A stretch of 64,000 nt of DNA from Lacticaseibacillus chiayiensis (GTDB lineage Bacteria > Bacillota > Bacilli > Lactobacillales > Lactobacillaceae). The DNA is taken from the NCBI RefSeq assembly GCF_004123795.1, contig NZ_MSSM01000005.1, positions 124,001-188,000 of the forward strand, given 5' to 3'. The notes under the pieces are model-generated. The model ran no database searches. It had not been told where the DNA came from and worked only from the letters and a program-made list of their open reading frames with translations. The position numbers and the translations under genes are program-made. Position 1 is the stretch's first letter; every line of letters begins with the position of its first letter. Shown here one piece after another: positions 34,093 to 42,540 of this stretch.

Positions 34093-35172
34093 ATGCGTTT
34101 TCGCGATTACGTCAAAGACCACCTATGGCCTATTGGCGGTTACGTTTTGTGTGTTGGCTTAGCGGCCATCATTATCTGGCTGGATCCCCAACACCGAGTT
34201 AAAATATCAACACTCTGGTACGCGGTTTTATTGGTAACACTTGTTGCGAGTGCTTTTTTTGTGGCCCACTTTAGCCGAGTTCGACGCTTTACCACACAAC
34301 TTCATGCCCGCCAAGAAGCGAAGGATGCGGCGCTGGACTGGCCACTGCCAGGCGGTGAATCAGGCATGGAAGAAGTCGTTGCCGATACGTACAACCAAAT
34401 GCTGACGCTACATCGCCAACAGATTACCGCCTTACTGGCCCAACAGCAAGACCAAAAAGACTTCATTGATTCCTGGGTTCACGAAATCAAAGTACCGTTA
34501 GCAGCGGTTTCGCTTTTAGCCGAAAGTTTTGAAGGTCAGGTGCCCGATGACAAACTGGATAATCTCAATTTGCAGTTAGACCAAATCGAATTTTATGTCG
34601 AACAGGTTTTGTATTATTCGCGGCTCGACAGTTTTTCCAAAGATTATCTCCTACACAACACGCCGCTAAAGTCGCTTGTGAATGATGTCGTCGCCAGTCA
34701 ACGAAACGGGTTTATCAGCAAGCGCCTGTCATTTAAGCTCAATGGGGAAGATCAAACCGTATTAACCGATAACAAATGGCTGCGGTTTATTTTGGCGCAA
34801 CTGATTTCGAACGCTGTGAAGTACACACCGGAAGGCGGCCGCATCAGTGCCACGATCCGCAACACCGGTAAAGAAACCCAGCTCATGATTACCGACACTG
34901 GCATTGGCATTCCTAAAGATGAACAACACCGCGTATTTGAAAAGGGATTTACCGGAAGCAATGGGCGGATATCGAATCACAAATCAACTGGCTTGGGTCT
35001 CTTCTTGGCGGAAAAGCTTTCCGAAAAACTTGGCCACCATTTGACGCTAACATCTGTGATAAACCAAGGTACCACTGTTACCATTCATTTCCCATACGTC
35101 AGCTATTACAGCGATCCCGGTCAAACGGTCCATCATCCCAAAACCAACCGCGAGCAATCTGCTAACAGCTAA
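34093..35172 (+). CDS. Intramembrane-sensing histidine kinase (BceS-like)
   Basis: A 359-residue kinase. Two membrane helices (~13-30 and ~41-58) are joined by only ~10 residues, so there is no real extracellular sensor domain; such kinases get their signal from the partner BceAB transporter. The H-box is SWVHEIKVPL with H130, the N-box LISNAVKYTP, and the G-boxes TDTGIGIP and STGLGLFLAEKL. AGGAGG precedes the ATG. It belongs to the Bce module with the response regulator and the divergent ABC genes. Confidence 0.93.
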   Translation: MRFRDYVKDHLWPIGGYVLCVGLAAIIIWLDPQHRVKISTLWYAVLLVTLVASAFFVAHFSRVRRFTTQLHARQEAKDAALDWPLPGGESGMEEVVADTYNQMLTLHRQQITALLAQQQDQKDFIDSWVHEIKVPLAAVSLLAESFEGQVPDDKLDNLNLQLDQIEFYVEQVLYYSRLDSFSKDYLLHNTPLKSLVNDVVASQRNGFISKRLSFKLNGEDQTVLTDNKWLRFILAQLISNAVKYTPEGGRISATIRNTGKETQLMITDTGIGIPKDEQHRVFEKGFTGSNGRISNHKSTGLGLFLAEKLSEKLGHHLTLTSVINQGTTVTIHFPYVSYYSDPGQTVHHPKTNREQSANS

Positions 35173-35237
35173 GGACATACGGATAATCGCGATTTATCGT
35201 GCCTGCAAATGCTGTCTTTTAGTCAGCAAAAGCTATC

Positions 35238-35298
35238 AAAAAAGAACGAGCGACTTCCGATATTCAGTTACTGCGGAAAGTCACTTGTTCTCTTTTTT
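35238..35298. terminator. Bidirectional terminator between the kinase gene and nrdG
   Basis: A hairpin with six As on the left, six Ts on the right, and arms containing GACTT / AAGTC with small bulges. It serves two convergent genes. Confidence 0.7.
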
Positions 35299-35301
35299 AT
35301 A

Positions 35302-35880
35302 TTACCGAATCAAGTTCTTCCAAAGTTTGATCTCGCCAGCCGCTTGGGTTGCCGGTACGTCAATAATGCGTTGATTGGCGCTGCCGCGAAATTGTAAGGT
35401 TAAATCTTTTTGGGCCAACAAGAACCGGCCATCAACCAGGATGTCAATGAGCCCTAGTAACGTTAACTTATCTTCGGAATCCTGCATCAGTTCCTCGTAT
35501 GTGTAACCGCTCCAACTCCAGATGTCTTTGTCATGGCCAAACTCTTGCCGAATGCGGCGGCATAAGCGGATGCATACCTGTGTGTTCAAAAACGGCTCGC
35601 CGCCTAATAACGTCAGCCCTTGCACATATGACTGACCCAGATCTTCAATAATCTGGTCTTCTAGCTCGTGGGTATAAGGTTTCCCATATCGGAAATTCTG
35701 GGCAACCCGATTGTAACAGCCGGGGCAGGCAAACCGACAGCCAGATACGTATAAACTACAACGTACTCCTTCGCCATCCACAAAGTTAAATGGTTTGTAA
35801 TCCGCAATACGTTGCTGGGAAAGGTCGCTAGCGAGCCATTCCTTAGGTTTAGGATTCTGCGGTAAGCGGTTGGTCGTCAT
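35302..35880 (-). CDS. nrdG: Anaerobic ribonucleotide reductase activating protein
   Basis: A 192-residue radical-SAM protein. The 4Fe-4S cluster motif is C48-x3-C52-x2-C55 (SGCRFACPGC). It generates the glycyl radical on NrdD, the anaerobic class III reductase. FVDGEGVR and GGEPFLN segments are typical. The gene usually follows nrdD, but here the upstream neighbour on this strand is the copper ATPase gene, and no nrdD is in the window. AGAGG lies 11 bases before the ATG. Confidence 0.93.
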   Translation of the reverse strand: MTTNRLPQNPKPKEWLASDLSQQRIADYKPFNFVDGEGVRCSLYVSGCRFACPGCYNRVAQNFRYGKPYTHELEDQIIEDLGQSYVQGLTLLGGEPFLNTQVCIRLCRRIRQEFGHDKDIWSWSGYTYEELMQDSEDKLTLLGLIDILVDGRFLLAQKDLTLQFRGSANQRIIDVPATQAAGEIKLWKNLIR

Positions 35881-36031
35881 AACAATATCTGCCTCTTTCT
35901 AAATTGATTCTGTCATCACCTTACGAACTGGCATTTAACTGGATGCCTGTTGATAAATGCAACATTCACACTGATAAGTCTTTTTAATCGTACCATCTTT
36001 CAACTACAAGATATAGTATTGGTTGTACACA

Positions 36032-36075
36032 AAATATCGGCTCACCATCAAGATGTAGATGATGAGCCGATATTT
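36032..36075 (-). terminator. Terminator after copB
   Basis: A perfect 13-bp stem (36032-36044 with 36063-36075) with an 18-nt loop, starting 18 bases after the copB stop. Confidence 0.7.
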
Positions 36076-36092
36076 ATTTTGCCAACTATAAT

Positions 36093-38294
36093 CTAGGCGC
36101 GCTTCAAATGCAGGGTCATGGCATTTAACGCAACCACGATCGTCGATAACGACATGATCGCCGCGCCAACTGCCGGACTGAGAATGAAACCAATCGGCGC
36201 TAAGATACCTGCTGCCAATGGAATAGCTAAAATGTTGTAGCCAGCTCCCCACCAAAGGTTCTGTACCATTTTGCGGTTTGTCGCCTTTGCCAGCGATAAG
36301 AAGTTCAGAATGTCGGCCGGATCGCTGTGAACCAAGACCACGTCGGCTGTATCAATGGCAACATCCGTACCAGCACCGATTGCTACCCCGATATCTGCCT
36401 GAGCCAGACTAGGCGCATCGTTGACACCATCGCCGACCATCATCACAACGCCGCGTTGCTGATAAGCCTTGACTTGGGCAACTTTATCTTCAGGTTTGAG
36501 TTCTGCCTGAAAATCGGTTAATCCCAGCTGGTCAGCAACCTTTTTAGCTGTTTCATGATTGTCACCAGTCAACATAACCGGCGTGATGCCTTGACGTTTC
36601 AAGGCCACTACAAATTGCTTGCTTGATGGCTTCAACTGGTCGCCTTCAGCTACCATTCCTAACACTTGATCCTTCTGTAACAAGAAGGCCAATGAGTTCC
36701 CGGCAGCCGCCAACTGATCAGCCTGGGCCTGATCATAACTTAACTGATGATCTTTCAGGTAACGCGCATTGACAATGGTATAAGCCTGTCCATCAATTTC
36801 ACCTTGCAAGCCGATACCCTTTAGTACCTGAACATTTTCCGCGACAGGGACCTTCAATTGCTGATCCTTGGCTGCGGCTTTAATTCCGGTTGCCAGTGGA
36901 TGCTCTGAATGACTCTCAAGTGCAGCCATCAATGCTAAGACCTGTGCTTCATCCTGATTGGCAAATGCGACGGTTTTGGCAACGGTGAATTTGCCTTCCG
37001 TCAAGGTACCGGTTTTGTCCATTAAGATAAACTTAGCATGTTTAGCAGTTTCAAGTGACTGGCGATTACGAATCAACAAGCCATTGGTTGCACCGATACT
37101 GGTACTGCGCGCGATAACCAATGGAATTGCCAGTCCCAGTGCATGCGGGCAGGCAATGATGAAAACGGTGACCATGCGCTCAAAGGCAGTCGCCGCGCCG
37201 TCTGGTAGCCAAATGAAGAATGCCAGGATACCGACTGCCAACGCCGCGTAGAAAAGCCAGCCAGCAACCTTATCGGCCATACTTTCCGCTTTGCTCTTAT
37301 TGGCTTGCGCACTTTGAACCAGCTTCATCACTTGCGACAGGTAGCCACTTTCACCTGTACCAGTAACCTTGATTTCAATGACGCCATCGCCATTGACCGA
37401 TCCGCCAATGACTCGATCGCCTTCAGCTTTATGAATAGCTTTAGCTTCACCGGTAACCAGCGACTCGTTCACGCTACTAGTGCCACTAACAATCTGACCA
37501 TCAGCTGGCATCTGTTCACCTGCCAGCACCCGCAAACGCGTTCCGACCTGAACTTCTGCTAACGGCATATCCATCACGTGATCGCCATGCACAACATGCG
37601 CTTGGCTTGGCAACAATGCCGCGAGTTTCTCAACGGCATTGCCCGCTGCCATAACCGCATTCATTTCAATCCAGTGTCCTAACAGCATGATCACGATCAG
37701 TGTTGCCAGTTCCCAGAAGAAATCCATGACCATGCCATTTGGCGCGATAAAATGATTCATCACAAACGCGTAAAGTGAATAACCGTACGCAACGGTGATA
37801 CCCATTGCAATCAGCGTCATCATCGCTGGCTGCCGCTGTTGCAATTCGGATTTGGCTCCGGTCAAAAATGGCCAACCACCATAGAAGAACAAAAATGACG
37901 ACAAAATCAAAACCAGCCAGTCGGATCCTGGAAATACAATCGGCAGTTGCAAAGCCCCTAAGTGAATATTCATCCCCATAAACTGGGAAAGCAGCAGCAC
38001 CGGAATCATCACAATCAGGCTAACCCAGAATTTTTGTTTAAGATTCCCCATATGCATCATGTGGCCACCACCGTGATCCATATCCATATGGCTCATGTCA
38101 CCATGGTCCATATGCATGTTGCCATGATTCATCGCTCCCTGATCCATGGCCATGGTTTCCATACCAGCTTGGTGCCCCATCTGATCATGCTGCATTGACA
38201 TATTTGCCATGTCATCATGCTGCATGCGCTCATGATGCATCTCACTGGGTTGACCAGTCGTTTCGTTTGCATGTTCCATCTTACTATCCTTCAT
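36093..38294 (-). CDS. copB: Copper-transporting P1B-ATPase (CopB type)
   Basis: A 733-residue heavy-metal pump. The intramembrane motif is CPH (near residue 380), marking the CopB/P1B-3 class rather than the CPC of CopA. The phosphorylation site is DKTGTLTEG (~425), with TGDNH and GDGVNDAP further on. Instead of CxxC metal-binding domains it has an N-terminal tail of ~80 residues extremely rich in histidine and methionine. ATG 38294 lies six bases after AAGGAGG; the longer in-frame start at 38351 lies inside copY. It overlaps copY by 11 bases. Confidence 0.95.
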   Translation of the reverse strand: MKDSKMEHANETTGQPSEMHHERMQHDDMANMSMQHDQMGHQAGMETMAMDQGAMNHGNMHMDHGDMSHMDMDHGGGHMMHMGNLKQKFWVSLIVMIPVLLLSQFMGMNIHLGALQLPIVFPGSDWLVLILSSFLFFYGGWPFLTGAKSELQQRQPAMMTLIAMGITVAYGYSLYAFVMNHFIAPNGMVMDFFWELATLIVIMLLGHWIEMNAVMAAGNAVEKLAALLPSQAHVVHGDHVMDMPLAEVQVGTRLRVLAGEQMPADGQIVSGTSSVNESLVTGEAKAIHKAEGDRVIGGSVNGDGVIEIKVTGTGESGYLSQVMKLVQSAQANKSKAESMADKVAGWLFYAALAVGILAFFIWLPDGAATAFERMVTVFIIACPHALGLAIPLVIARSTSIGATNGLLIRNRQSLETAKHAKFILMDKTGTLTEGKFTVAKTVAFANQDEAQVLALMAALESHSEHPLATGIKAAAKDQQLKVPVAENVQVLKGIGLQGEIDGQAYTIVNARYLKDHQLSYDQAQADQLAAAGNSLAFLLQKDQVLGMVAEGDQLKPSSKQFVVALKRQGITPVMLTGDNHETAKKVADQLGLTDFQAELKPEDKVAQVKAYQQRGVVMMVGDGVNDAPSLAQADIGVAIGAGTDVAIDTADVVLVHSDPADILNFLSLAKATNRKMVQNLWWGAGYNILAIPLAAGILAPIGFILSPAVGAAIMSLSTIVVALNAMTLHLKRA

Positions 38295-38727
38295 GGACTT
38301 CCTCCTTACATCTTTCTGGCAAGCAATTGCAGCTAACCTTTGCCGGTGCATCTGGCAACTTGGCTGTCAATGTTTGCTGCAGGTCATTGATATCGTGTTT
38401 TGATAAAGTCACGTGAGTTATCAAGTGATCCAAGGTCTTGCCTATTTTCATCTGACATAAATGGCTAAATAACTCGGTCACTGCTGCATCCATAGATGCC
38501 TGTTCGCCGACTGTAGCATGGTACAAAAATTCACGACCTTGTTTTTCCGGTACAAGTGCGCCTTTTTTTACCAAGCGACCTAAAAAGGTTTTGGTAGTTG
38601 CGACCTTCCAGCCCATTTTATCTGTCAAAATAGCAGCAAGTGTACTGCTTTTTAAAGGCCCGAGTGTCCAGATAATACGCATGACCTCCCATTCTGACTG
38701 GGAAATATCGACTGTTGGTGTTTCCAT
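38284..38727 (-). CDS. copY: CopY/TcrY family copper-responsive repressor
   Basis: A 147-residue BlaI/MecI-type winged-helix repressor (DNA-binding part ~5-75, with WEVMRIIWTLG and a KTFLGRLVKKG recognition region). The C-terminal metal motif, normally CxCx4CxC, reads CNCLPERCKE: the first three cysteines are present and the fourth is replaced by glutamate. The start ATG follows CGGAGG. Two cop boxes upstream indicate autoregulation. It is the first gene of the copYB unit. Confidence 0.92.
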   Translation of the reverse strand: METPTVDISQSEWEVMRIIWTLGPLKSSTLAAILTDKMGWKVATTKTFLGRLVKKGALVPEKQGREFLYHATVGEQASMDAAVTELFSHLCQMKIGKTLDHLITHVTLSKHDINDLQQTLTAKLPDAPAKVSCNCLPERCKEEVHEG

Positions 38728-38741
38728 AATTGGCCTCCGTT

Positions 38742-38796
38742 TACACTTGTAATCTCTCAACAGTTATAATTTACAACTGTAAACGATGGTTGTCAA
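38742..38796 (-). promoter_or_regulatory. copYB promoter with two CopY operators
   Basis: Two perfect TACAnnTGTA cop boxes lie at 38742-38751 (TACACTTGTA) and 38772-38781 (TACAACTGTA), 30 bp apart. A TTGACA (38796-38791) with TAAATT 17 bp further (38773-38768) forms the promoter; the upstream box lies within its spacer, so CopY would block polymerase. Confidence 0.85.
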
Positions 38797-38850
38797 TATC
38801 ATTTTTTTAATTTCATTTAAAATCGCCTTCGCACACTGAAAAGGATATGC

Positions 38851-38890
38851 AAATAGGCACCGCGACAAGAAGCTGTCACAGTGCCTATTT
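38851..38890 (-). terminator. Hairpin after purD
   Basis: A perfect 10-bp stem (38851-38860 with 38881-38890) with an inner GACA/TGTC pairing. The U-tract on the minus strand is poor, so it may be a weak terminator or an mRNA end-protecting hairpin. Confidence 0.5.
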
Positions 38891-38937
38891 TGTCAATGCT
38901 AGTCACCAAAATCAGGTTTTGTTGCTAGCTCTTTTCT

Positions 38938-40182
38938 TCAGGCTTTGAGCGCATGGAAACCTATGTCAGTGCGGTAATCCAGAACCCCTTGGATGCTTTC
39001 CAGCGCCGCTTTTGCTTTAGAAACCGCTTCGGACAGTGTCGGGGCTCCACTTACAACGGAAAAAATTCTGCCTGAATTGCTAATCCAGCCATTTTCTATC
39101 TGGTTGACGCTTGCTGGCAACCATGTACCGATAGACCAATCATTTGGCACAATCACCGGCACCGATTTATGCGCTGATTCGGGATAGTCCGGATTCACCG
39201 CAACAAAGCACGCGTAAGCTCGACCGTTTACCGTTAAATCCGGTTGTTGACCGTTCGATAAATCCGTTACCATCTGATAAAAATCGTTTTCGATCTGAGG
39301 CAAAAGCACCTGCGTTTCCGGATCCCCAAAACGCATATTGTATTCCAGAATTTTAGGACCATCAGAAGTAAAAATCAGACCGATATACATCACACCTTGC
39401 CCACTAAGGCCGTCCTCTTGCATCCCTGCCAACGTCTTATCCACTAAGGACTGAGCTGACTGCACTTGGTTGGCAGTAAATTGCGGCAGCGGGCTAATGG
39501 CGCCCATACCACCTGTGTTAGGACCACGATCGGCCGCAAATCGGCGTTTATGATCCTGTGATAATGGTAAAATCACGCGGTTTTGACCGTTGAAAAGCGC
39601 CATCACCGATGCTTCTTCGCCATCAAGGTATTGTTCAAGTAGGACGGTGGCACTCGGATGACGTTCGTATAGTTGGTCAATCGCATCGTCCAAGGCAGTA
39701 GCGTCTTGAGCAATGATGACCCCTTTTCCACCGGCAAGCCCGTCTTTTTTAAGAACGATCGGTAATCCCATCAATGTTGCCTCGGCATGAGCTTCTAGTG
39801 CGCTATGCACGGTTTTGCTGGCAGCAGTCGGGAGATGGTGGCGGTGCATAAAATCTTTGGCAAACGTCTTACTCGATTCGAGTTGCGCAAGTTTTTTTGT
39901 CACGCCAAAGATCGGCTGATTAGCTTCTTGAAAAGCATCAACAATTCCTTCTGCCAGTGGTACTTCAGGACCGACAAACGTCAAGTCGATCTGATGATCC
40001 CGGGCAAATAGAATTAATGCTGGCACTTCGGCTTCGCTAATGCCGATTGGCTCAACGCCTAAAAGCGTCATGGCCGGATTACCGGGTGCCACATAGACAT
40101 GATCAACTTGTGGCGACTGGTTAAATTTTAGAGCAAGGGCACTTTCTCTGGCACCGCCGCCGATGACAAGAACCTTTTTCAT
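38938..40182 (-). CDS. purD: Phosphoribosylamine--glycine ligase
   Basis: PurD (GARS) makes glycinamide ribonucleotide, step 2 of purine synthesis. The 414-residue protein has the N-terminal VLVIGGGARESAL motif, an ATP-grasp domain with GLAGGKGV and LEQYLDGEEASVMAL, and NMRFGDPETQ near the metal site. ATG 40182 lies four bases after AAGGAGG; the in-frame extension upstream is repeat DNA. It is the last gene of the pur operon, separated from purH by 264 bases holding palindromic elements. Confidence 0.97.
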   Translation of the reverse strand: MKKVLVIGGGARESALALKFNQSPQVDHVYVAPGNPAMTLLGVEPIGISEAEVPALILFARDHQIDLTFVGPEVPLAEGIVDAFQEANQPIFGVTKKLAQLESSKTFAKDFMHRHHLPTAASKTVHSALEAHAEATLMGLPIVLKKDGLAGGKGVIIAQDATALDDAIDQLYERHPSATVLLEQYLDGEEASVMALFNGQNRVILPLSQDHKRRFAADRGPNTGGMGAISPLPQFTANQVQSAQSLVDKTLAGMQEDGLSGQGVMYIGLIFTSDGPKILEYNMRFGDPETQVLLPQIENDFYQMVTDLSNGQQPDLTVNGRAYACFVAVNPDYPESAHKSVPVIVPNDWSIGTWLPASVNQIENGWISNSGRIFSVVSGAPTLSEAVSKAKAALESIQGVLDYRTDIGFHALKA

Positions 40183-40242
40183 AAAACCTCCTTGCGCGTA
40201 TGGGCGCATATGTGTGAGTGGTGAGGGTGGCGTAAATGCATG

Positions 40243-40327
40243 TTGACTGGTAAGAAGTCTGCGTTTAAAGGCCTTAGTCTCAATGGTTAAAGGCCAAAAG
40301 ACTAGTAACACTGTAGCTTTCTGGCGC
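40243..40327. repeat. Decayed copy of the palindromic element
   Basis: The left part (40243-40286) matches the left arm of the adjoining intact copy: GACTGG.. AGAAGTCTGCGT.TAA.G.CCTTAG...AATGG. The right part is scrambled and ends in CTGGCGCC. It lies between the intact copy and purD. Confidence 0.65.
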
Positions 40328-40331
40328 CAAA

Positions 40332-40448
40332 ACGCGTTCACTGGCGCAGAAGTCTGCGTATAAGGACCTTAGGCGTAATGGCCAAGTTCGGGCCATCACG
40401 CCTAAGGCCACTTATACGCAGACTTCTAACCGCGCCAGTTCACGCTCT
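40332..40448. repeat. Intact inverted copy of the palindromic element
   Basis: This is the reverse complement of the 124-bp unit found at 27719-28087. Arms 40341-40383 and 40391-40438 pair almost fully around a 7-nt loop (40384-40390), a stem of about 40 bp. Its outer end reaches the purH stop codon at 40447-40449. RNA from the pur operon would fold here into a very stable hairpin. Confidence 0.95.
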
Positions 40449-41970
40449 AATGCCTAAAGTGCCGCACACCCGTTGTGACCATGGCGATGCCGTATTCGTT
40501 GGCTTTGGCGATGGAGTCTTTGTCGCGGATGCTGCCGCCTGGTTGGATGATGGCTTTAATGTCATGTTTTGCGGCGTAATCAACGCAGTCGTCCATTGGG
40601 AAGAAAGCGTCGCTGGCCATGACAGCGCCGGCAAAGTTATCGTTTTGTTGTGCCTGGGTCAATGCTAGTTCGACTGACCCGATTCGGTTCATTTGACCGG
40701 CGCCAATGCCTAACGTCTGGTCTGCTTGGGCGACCACAATCGCATTACTCTTCACGTGTTTAACCACGGTTTGAGCAAAGGCTAAAGCTTTTAACTGGTC
40801 AGCAGTCGGTTGCACCTTGGTCACGACGGTCATGTCCGCAGGTGTTTCGGTCTTATTGTCGCGCGTCTGTACCAGTAAGCCGCCAAAAATCGAAACCGTT
40901 TCGGTGCCTAGTTCTTCTGGCATATCGGCCGTATTAATCGTCAACAGTCGCACATTTTTCTTTTTGGCCAAAATTTCGTAAGCATCATCATCAAATGCCG
41001 GAGCCATAATAATTTCAAGAAAGAGCTTGTGCATTTTTTCGGCCGTTGCTAAGTCTACTCGGCGATTCAGCGCGATAATGCCACCAAAGATTGACATCGA
41101 ATCTGCTGCATACGCCTTATCCCAAGCAGCTTCGATCGTTTCGCCTAAGCCAATGCCACAAGGATTCATATGTTTAACTGCCACGACAGCCGGCTGTTTA
41201 AATTCACGCAACATCGCCAACGCCGCGTCAGCATCTTTAATATTATTGTAAGAAAGCTCTTTGCCATGCAGTTGCTTAGCAGCCGCCAAACTGGTTGGAT
41301 CAGGATTGGGTTCGACGTAAAATGCCGCTTGCTGATGGCTATTTTCCCCGTAGCGCAAGTCTTGGCGCTTGTGGTAAGTCGGGGTGAATTGCTCTGGAAA
41401 TGGTTCGGGATCTAAGTAATGAACAATTTGAGCGTCATAAGCCGCCGTTACCGCAAAAACCTTGGCAGCCAGTTTTCGACGCAACGCCGCATCATCTTGA
41501 TCAAGACCGGTCAGAACCGCTGAATAATCAGCTGGATCAACCACCGCCCAGACACTGTCGCCGTTTTTAGCCGCAGCCCGTAAAGCAGAAGGTCCACCAA
41601 TGTCAATCTGTTCAATCGCTTCGGCACGCGTCACATTGGGGCGTTTAATCGTTTCGGCAAACGGATACAGATTCACACAAACAACATCAATCGGTTGGAT
41701 ATGATGATCTGCCAGCGCCTGCATATGCTTAGGATCATCGCGGCGTGCCAAGATACCGGCATGAATTTTGGGATGCAGCGTCTTAACCCGGCCATCAAGC
41801 ATCTCCGGAAAACCGGTCACATCTTCAACACTGGTCACGGCTACGCCTGCTTCGGCCAGTTCGCGATGGGTGCCGCCAGTTGAAATCAGTTCAAATCCGC
41901 GTTCAATCAAACCCTTAGCAAAAGGTACCAAACCGGTTTTATCAGAGACGCTTAACAATGCTCGTTTCAC
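40447..41970 (-). CDS. purH: Bifunctional AICAR transformylase / IMP cyclohydrolase
   Basis: A 507-residue enzyme for the last two steps to IMP. The N-terminal MGS-like cyclohydrolase domain begins [16 protein letters not shown] and holds STGGTHREL; the AICARFT domain has KHMNPCGIG and VKSNAIVVA. The GTG start lies directly at the purN stop, eight bases after AAGGAG. Its stop codon sits at the edge of the palindromic repeat. Confidence 0.97.
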   Translation of the reverse strand: MKRALLSVSDKTGLVPFAKGLIERGFELISTGGTHRELAEAGVAVTSVEDVTGFPEMLDGRVKTLHPKIHAGILARRDDPKHMQALADHHIQPIDVVCVNLYPFAETIKRPNVTRAEAIEQIDIGGPSALRAAAKNGDSVWAVVDPADYSAVLTGLDQDDAALRRKLAAKVFAVTAAYDAQIVHYLDPEPFPEQFTPTYHKRQDLRYGENSHQQAAFYVEPNPDPTSLAAAKQLHGKELSYNNIKDADAALAMLREFKQPAVVAVKHMNPCGIGLGETIEAAWDKAYAADSMSIFGGIIALNRRVDLATAEKMHKLFLEIIMAPAFDDDAYEILAKKKNVRLLTINTADMPEELGTETVSIFGGLLVQTRDNKTETPADMTVVTKVQPTADQLKALAFAQTVVKHVKSNAIVVAQADQTLGIGAGQMNRIGSVELALTQAQQNDNFAGAVMASDAFFPMDDCVDYAAKHDIKAIIQPGGSIRDKDSIAKANEYGIAMVTTGVRHFRH

Positions 41971-42540
41971 TTAAATCGCTCCTTCTTGAATGAGTTTCTT
42001 GACAGTTTCCGGAAAAGTGTGATGCTCCTGACGATGAATGGCAGCTTCCAGTTCCGCTAACGTCATTCCGGGCAGGACACGGACAGGATCCTGGGCAATG
42101 ATTTCGCCGGTGTCAATCCCCGCATCGACATAATGGACGGTCACGCCGGTTACTTTAACGCCGTAATCAAATGCATCCTTAATGCCTTGCCGCCCGGGAA
42201 AACTTGGCAGCAGTGCCGGATGCAAATTGATAATGCGCCGCGGAAATGCGTCTAACAAGGTCGGGCCGATAATGCGCATGTAGCCAGCCAGAATCAACGC
42301 ATCCACTGGGGGAAGTGCCTCCAAAATGTGGGCTTCGGCCGCCGCCTTATCGGCATAGTCCTTGAAGTTCACGACAATAGTTGGAATCTGATAATGGGCT
42401 GCCTTACGAATCACCGGGGCATGTGCCCGATCACAAACCACCACCACAATGCGAAAATCGCTATCCTGGGCCTGTGAAGCCTCAAACAACGCTTCAAAGT
42501 TAGTTCCGTTCCCTGATGCAAAAACAGCTAATGCTTTCAT
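41971..42540 (-). CDS. purN: Phosphoribosylglycinamide formyltransferase
   Basis: A 189-residue folate-dependent GAR transformylase. ASGNGTNFEAL opens the protein, the catalytic region has LAGYMRIIG and NLHPALLPSFPG, with the HP histidine and a later D in VDAGIDTGEII. It overlaps purM by four bases and abuts purH. Confidence 0.96.
   Translation of the reverse strand: MKALAVFASGNGTNFEALFEASQAQDSDFRIVVVVCDRAHAPVIRKAAHYQIPTIVVNFKDYADKAAAEAHILEALPPVDALILAGYMRIIGPTLLDAFPRRIINLHPALLPSFPGRQGIKDAFDYGVKVTGVTVHYVDAGIDTGEIIAQDPVRVLPGMTLAELEAAIHRQEHHTFPETVKKLIQEGAI

Noticed and set aside
38295-38351. N-terminal extension of CopB
   Set aside because: It would lie inside copY; ATG 38294 has an AAGGAGG site.
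40183-40341. N-terminal extension of PurD by 53 residues
   Set aside because: It translates repeat DNA; ATG 40182 has AAGGAGG and gives the normal PurD start.
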